Assembly: GCA_003484585.1 (NCBI GenBank)
Contig: DNBZ01000329.1
Location: 1 to 10,565, forward strand
From: Bacteroidota bacterium
GTDB lineage: Bacteria > Bacteroidota > Bacteroidia > NS11-12g > UBA9320
Direction of reading: 5' to 3'
DNA length: 10,565 bases
Part shown: positions 7,368 through 10,565 of the stretch, in pieces
How positions within the stretch are numbered: position 1 is the first letter of the stretch
Layout: each line of letters opens with the position of its first letter
Position numbers and translations under genes: made by a program
The notes under the pieces: generated by a model
The model's input: the letters and a program-made list of their open reading frames with translations, nothing else
Databases searched by the model: none
What the model was told of the DNA's origin: nothing

Positions 7368-8888
7368 TTATTGATTCAAGTTATTTATCGCAAACAACGT
7401 TTTCTCCACCTCAATAGGCTCCAAACTCTTATCTTGTTGTCTAAAAACTAATCCTTTGGGGAAGATGACTTTTTGAAGTCTACGCTTTTGGTAAACATCA
7501 CCATCTAGCCAGAGGGTATGGATGCTTTGAGCCAAGGCAAGAGCCTCGTTAATGCCTTGGTCCATATTTGGTATAGAGTTGGGTTTGAGCATTAGTAGCT
7601 CCTTTTCTACCGCTGCGATTGCTTTCTTCTCTTTACTCGCTACCTTTTTATAAAGATCCTTCTCAATTTCACCATAAGCGAAACGCTCATCGAGGACATC
7701 TATTTTCTTTTTGTGTTTGTTCAGCTCTTTTATGAGTCGTTGCTCATCGTTAAGTTGCTCTGTATAGAAAGACATCATCATATCCCGTAGTTTCTTTTTT
7801 ACCTCAGGAACGGAAGATGGTTTTATGGTGAATGATTTTAGCAGCTCATAGAAAGTATTATGCATTTGATTCACGTTCACATTAATCTTGCACCCTTTGG
7901 TGCTGCACTTATAGTACCAGTTCCCTCTTCTACGTGATACTTCATAGCCTGTGAGACGTTTGATTTTGCATTTAGGACATTGAATGAAGTTTTTAAGTGG
8001 GACAAACTCATTTGCTTCAGTTTCTTTAATACGTTTTTTAATTACACGCTTGAGCTTATTGACTTGGAAGAAGAGTTCTTCATCTATAATCGGTTCGTGC
8101 TTCCCTTTAATGATTTCACCATCGAGCAATGCGTGTGAGAGATAACCAATGTAGGTTACGTTACAGAAAATCTTGCTCAATGACTTATGCTTAATGTTTA
8201 AACCCAATAGTTTTAGCTTATGTGAAATTTCAACATTGGTAAAACCACCTCTAGCTTTCATCTCAAATGCTCTTTTGATAAGAGGTGCAACCTCGCTATG
8301 AACAAGTTTTTTCTCTTTGGTGCCGCAGTACTTATAACCCTTTGGGGCAATACTCACCCAATAACCGCGTCTTACTTTTTCTGCCATTCCTGCGATTGTT
8401 TTGGCTCTTCTTTGTTGGTTATCAAAATGTGAAAAGACCAACATTATGTTTTGGTGTAACTCACCGCTGGGCTCATATGTATTGGTTGGTTGCGTTACTG
8501 CAATGATCTGTGTTCCTTGCTTTCGGAGCTGATCCGATAAGTATATAGCATTAGCCCCGGACCTACTAAACCTGTCCATAGAGTACAGAAGTATAGCAGA
8601 AATTGATTTCTTATTACGCCGCACATACTCCATCATTTTCTGAAATTCTACCCTTTCTTCATTCTTTGCAGATTCATAGGTGCCACCATACGATTCTAGT
8701 ATGGAGTAACCGTTTCGTTCTGCATAGTTTCGTATAGCTTGACTTTGTACGTCCAAAGAAAGGTTTTCGGATTGCTCCTTACTACTCACTCTGGTATACA
8801 TTACCGCAAGCTTTGTATCCTTGGTTTCTGCTTTTTTAGCTCCCTTGGCAAATTGCCCTAGGCTGAGCATTATCTCATTTTCTGTCAT
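7368..8888 (-). CDS. Large serine recombinase (site-specific integrase/excisionase)
   Basis: This enzyme should catalyse integration and excision of the element by serine recombination between short attachment sites. The 506 residues show an N-terminal resolvase catalytic domain (about 26-165) with YTRVSS (31-36), where Ser35 is the expected nucleophile, and DRFSRS (105-110), whose R106 and R109 match conserved active-site arginines. A recombinase domain follows (about 180-285), then a zinc ribbon using C304, C307, C328 and C333. A lysine/glutamate-rich region around 375-435 is probably coiled coil. This is the standard large serine recombinase plan at a normal length. The ATG overlaps the end of an upstream open frame as ATGA, and no Shine-Dalgarno site is visible. 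The gene lies between the mobilization genes and the defence operon. Its attachment sites are not identified. Confidence 0.92.
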   Translation of the reverse strand: MTENEIMLSLGQFAKGAKKAETKDTKLAVMYTRVSSKEQSENLSLDVQSQAIRNYAERNGYSILESYGGTYESAKNEERVEFQKMMEYVRRNKKSISAILLYSMDRFSRSGANAIYLSDQLRKQGTQIIAVTQPTNTYEPSGELHQNIMLVFSHFDNQQRRAKTIAGMAEKVRRGYWVSIAPKGYKYCGTKEKKLVHSEVAPLIKRAFEMKARGGFTNVEISHKLKLLGLNIKHKSLSKIFCNVTYIGYLSHALLDGEIIKGKHEPIIDEELFFQVNKLKRVIKKRIKETEANEFVPLKNFIQCPKCKIKRLTGYEVSRRRGNWYYKCSTKGCKINVNVNQMHNTFYELLKSFTIKPSSVPEVKKKLRDMMMSFYTEQLNDEQRLIKELNKHKKKIDVLDERFAYGEIEKDLYKKVASKEKKAIAAVEKELLMLKPNSIPNMDQGINEALALAQSIHTLWLDGDVYQKRRLQKVIFPKGLVFRQQDKSLEPIEVEKTLFAINNLNQ

Positions 8889-9082
8889 CGTTCAGTTGTT
8901 GGATGTTTAAGGGAATATAGCTCTACAACAATGCGACAGAAACTATCTAGAGCCATAGTTATATCCTTTCTTTCAGGGGTAGAAACAGTAGATTCTGGAT
9001 CAGTATCTAAGGTGAATTTTGGTGATATGTCATTGTGAGATTTCAAATACGCTCTTTTTGGACTTTGTGATTCTTCTTGAAA
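8885..9082 (-). other. Open 65-codon continuation in frame with the 97-residue gene; possible broken gene end or small ORF
   Basis: Directly after the TAA that ends the 97-residue gene, the same frame stays open for 65 codons and closes with a TGA overlapping the recombinase ATG (ATGA, 8888-8885). The only in-frame ATG is at 8956-8954, which would give a 23-residue peptide beginning MALDSFCRIV. The encoded sequence is mixed and plausible for protein, with a charged, proline- and serine-containing first half and a short hydrophobic helix-like stretch (about 46-58). It may be the C-terminal part of a once longer protein cut by a nonsense codon, a readthrough extension, or simply noncoding spacer. 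I do not recognise it. Confidence 0.35.
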
Positions 9083-9376
9083 TTAGCGGTCTAAATCTTT
9101 GATTCTAACTCTATTTTTATCTCGCATAGTTTGCAAGAATTCAAGTCTTCTAACTCGAGTATCAATCTTTAGTAAATTTTCTCGTTCATCGAGTTTAATC
9201 AGTGCCTCTTTGGTGACACCTAGTTTCTTCCACGAATAGGGCTTTCCATTAGAATCTAGTACACCTTTGACTGAACCATCATTGTTGTAGTCTAAACCAA
9301 TCCCGACGGATTTTAACTTCCTGGCAAACTCTACTTTGCTGCTTGAACGCTCTAATAGGTCTTTAATAAATTTCAT
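9083..9376 (-). CDS. Small mobilization-cluster protein related to the relaxase C-terminal domain
   Basis: The 97 residues contain a segment (about 14-63) that aligns with residues 200-253 of the adjacent relaxase. The shared pattern is GV, four residues, GK, one residue, Y, four residues, LG, seen here at G38-V39, G44-K45, Y47 and L52-G53. The same spacing occurs in the relaxase at 228-243. A charged, probably helical tail (about 58-95) follows, also like the relaxase end. No catalytic histidines or tyrosine are present, so it cannot nick DNA by itself. It may be an accessory DNA-binding or relaxosome factor, or a duplicated and split relaxase end. It begins 12 nt after the relaxase stop in the same frame, with an A-rich leader, which suggests reinitiation. 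I know no established function for it. Confidence 0.7.
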   Translation of the reverse strand: MKFIKDLLERSSSKVEFARKLKSVGIGLDYNNDGSVKGVLDSNGKPYSWKKLGVTKEALIKLDERENLLKIDTRVRRLEFLQTMRDKNRVRIKDLDR

Positions 9377-9388
9377 AATTGTTGTTTT

Positions 9389-10243
9389 TTAATGTTCGAT
9401 GTCTTTGTCCTGTTTTTGTTGTCTTTTTCTGATGTCTTCCATTTGCTGTAGTAGGGTATCTTCTTTTTGAATATCACGCACTTTTGATAGTGCATTGACT
9501 CGATCTTGATCTATTCCCAAGGTGCGAAAACGATATTTTTTACCCGAGGCAGAAATCACTCCTGTAATTTCATTATGGTTTGCACTCCGCTCGTAATGGA
9601 GTAGATTGCACTTGTTGAGATTTGCAATAAGAGCTTCTCTTGTTTTGCTGTTCTGCAAGCAAGTTTCTACCTGAAGAGTAATACGCTGCTTTATGGTTTG
9701 CCCTTGATGAGCGATGTTATGTTGTTGCTGAGAGAGTCCTTTACCCGTTCCGTGAACCACATCAGATTGGATATGCGGGTACTCTTGTTGGATATACTTT
9801 TCAAGCTCTTTTTTGAGCTCAATGAGTTCCTTTTTTCGTAGACCGCTTGCCTTATCCCTTCTATAGAAATTTGAGGCTTCCAACACATGCAGGTGGTTGT
9901 TATCAGTATCAAAATGCGGGATACCAAAGGCTACAATATCACCTCGGAGCTCAAAGTACTTGTGTGCTATCTGCTTCATATCGTCTTGCGATAATTCACT
10001 GCCCTTGATTGAAATGATCGTGTGATAACAGAAAATACGCCCACGTCTCTCACTGGTTCTATATGCCTCTTGTTCTAAGAAGGCATTTTCAATATCAGCG
10101 AGTGTTGCATTGGGCTGTAATCTCAAGTTATGAGCTATGCCATTATTCACCCCATCAAAAGCGAAAGCTTCTTCGCGGTTAATGTATCTAAGTGTCGTTC
10201 CAATGGCTATTGGATTATGTCTGGCAAGGAGCTTTAATATCAT
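9389..10243 (-). CDS. mobA: MobA-type relaxase (MOBP-like mobilization nuclease)
   Basis: A relaxase nicks one strand at the transfer origin, stays covalently bound through a tyrosine and leads the strand into a recipient cell through another element's conjugation machinery. In the 284 residues the metal-binding three-histidine motif is clear: H110-F-D112, then N115, H117 and H119 (HFDTDNNHLHV). Tyr20 in TLRYI is the likely nucleophile, and HTIIS (74-78) fits the second motif. The C-terminal part (about 200-255) carries a GV-GK-Y-LG module that is repeated in the small downstream gene. The protein is shorter than many Bacteroidota relaxases. The start codon overlaps the mobC stop by 4 nt (ATGA), indicating translational coupling. 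The origin of transfer is not visible here and probably lies beyond the right edge, upstream of mobC. Confidence 0.88.
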   Translation of the reverse strand: MILKLLARHNPIAIGTTLRYINREEAFAFDGVNNGIAHNLRLQPNATLADIENAFLEQEAYRTSERRGRIFCYHTIISIKGSELSQDDMKQIAHKYFELRGDIVAFGIPHFDTDNNHLHVLEASNFYRRDKASGLRKKELIELKKELEKYIQQEYPHIQSDVVHGTGKGLSQQQHNIAHQGQTIKQRITLQVETCLQNSKTREALIANLNKCNLLHYERSANHNEITGVISASGKKYRFRTLGIDQDRVNALSKVRDIQKEDTLLQQMEDIRKRQQKQDKDIEH

Positions 10244-10565
10244 GGTGCTTGCTTTAAATAGTTCTGTAATTGTTGTTCAATGGATTCTAGTTCTGCAATA
10301 AGTTTTTTGTCTCCACTTTGAAAGACTGTATTAATCACCAATCCTATATTGCGATAGATATTTTCTAATTTTTTTCGATTTGGGATGTTCTGTACTTCTA
10401 ATACTTTCTCAAGCAGGAGTATGCGAGCAAGAGCCGTTGGACTTTGCTGCTCATCTGAATGAGATTTGCAGAACTGTTCTACTTCTTTGAATTGTTCTGG
10501 TGTTAGGGCAAAACGCACCTCACGCTTCTTTTTTCTGCGGTGCTGTGCCCACTGCTTTTTATATG
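10240..10565 (-). CDS. mobC: MobC-like relaxosome accessory protein (partial, runs off the right edge)
   Basis: MobC-type proteins bind near the transfer origin and help the relaxase open and nick DNA. The visible frame is open through the window edge. A GTG at 10518-10516 could start a 92-residue product, but the codons upstream remain open to 10565 and encode a strongly basic run (KKQWAQHRRKKRE) typical of the N-terminus of this family, so the true start is probably outside the window. Residues LENIYRNIGLVINTVFQ, near the middle, resemble the conserved MobC motif usually written as hydrophobic-R-x-IG-x-N-hydrophobic-N. It is followed by a helical, charged end. Its stop overlaps the relaxase start, as expected for a mobC-mobA pair. 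Confidence 0.75.
   Translation of the reverse strand, partial: YKKQWAQHRRKKKREVRFALTPEQFKEVEQFCKSHSDEQQSPTALARILLLEKVLEVQNIPNRKKLENIYRNIGLVINTVFQSGDKKLIAELESIEQQLQNYLKQAP

Larger units (their letters stand above)
102..10565. mobile_element. Part of a mobilizable element carrying a restriction/anticodon-nuclease cargo (boundaries uncertain)
   Basis: A serine recombinase, a MobA-type relaxase, a MobC-like protein and a small relaxase-related protein lie next to a defence operon, all on one strand, with a tRNA gene just beyond the left end. There are no type IV secretion genes in view, so the element would be mobilized in trans if they are absent altogether. The left boundary is given at the first 14-bp repeat only as a working guess. 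The right end lies outside the window because mobC is cut by the edge. It could instead be an older, decayed island in which the defence operon and the mobilization genes arrived separately. Confidence 0.6.

Noticed and set aside
9691..9927. A 78-codon minus-strand frame inside the relaxase gene.
   Set aside because: It overlaps the relaxase in another frame across the histidine motif, and its translation has no recognisable features.
9083..10243. Reassigned TAA codon (alternative genetic code) to explain the continuous frame through the mobilization genes.
   Set aside because: hsdR, hsdS, prrC and the recombinase all end sensibly at TAA, so TAA is a normal stop here. Only local readthrough or decay remains possible.
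10240..10518. GTG at 10518-10516 as the genuine start of the MobC-like protein.
   Set aside because: The frame stays open to the window edge and encodes a basic segment expected at the N-terminus of the family, so the gene is more likely cut by the edge.
1..10565. CRISPR array, insertion sequence or riboswitch.
   Set aside because: No regularly spaced repeats, transposase gene with terminal inverted repeats, or recognisable aptamer pattern was found.

Overview
The window reads as part of a Bacteroidota genome, most likely a flavobacterium. This rests on an AT-rich composition, A-rich leaders without clear Shine-Dalgarno sequences before most start codons, and the style of the mobilization genes. 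That assignment is an inference. Every protein gene I can support lies on the minus strand, so transcription runs from right to left.

Left edge (1-251): the 3' end of a tRNA gene with its CCA, then its rho-independent terminator, then about 190 gene-free bases that carry two exact copies of a 14-bp direct repeat 125 bp apart. Next comes a compact four-gene defence operon (252-7258), read hsdR - hsdS - prrC - hsdM, with gene junctions of -8, +5 and +2 nt. HsdR, HsdS and HsdM are all full length and look like a type IC (EcoR124I/EcoprrI-like) restriction-modification system. The gene between hsdS and hsdM encodes a 378-residue PrrC-type anticodon nuclease: an ABC-type ATPase followed by an Arg-Glu-His nuclease triad. 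By analogy with the E. coli prr locus, PrrC should be held silent by the Hsd complex and cut a tRNA anticodon loop if a phage disables restriction, giving a two-layer defence.

Upstream of the operon (to the right) is a large serine recombinase (7368-8888). It is followed by a mobilization cluster: a small protein of 97 residues (9083-9376), a MobA-type relaxase (9389-10243) and a MobC-like relaxosome protein that runs off the right edge (10240-10565). The region is best read as one side of a mobilizable element that carries a restriction plus anticodon-nuclease cargo beside a tRNA gene.

Three points stand out. PrrC sits in a cassette with an unusual gene order and inside a mobile element. 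The 97-residue protein is a free-standing relative of the relaxase's own C-terminal domain. One reading frame stays open from the relaxase through the 97-residue protein and a further 65 codons, broken only by two TAA codons, and ends in an ATGA overlap with the recombinase start.
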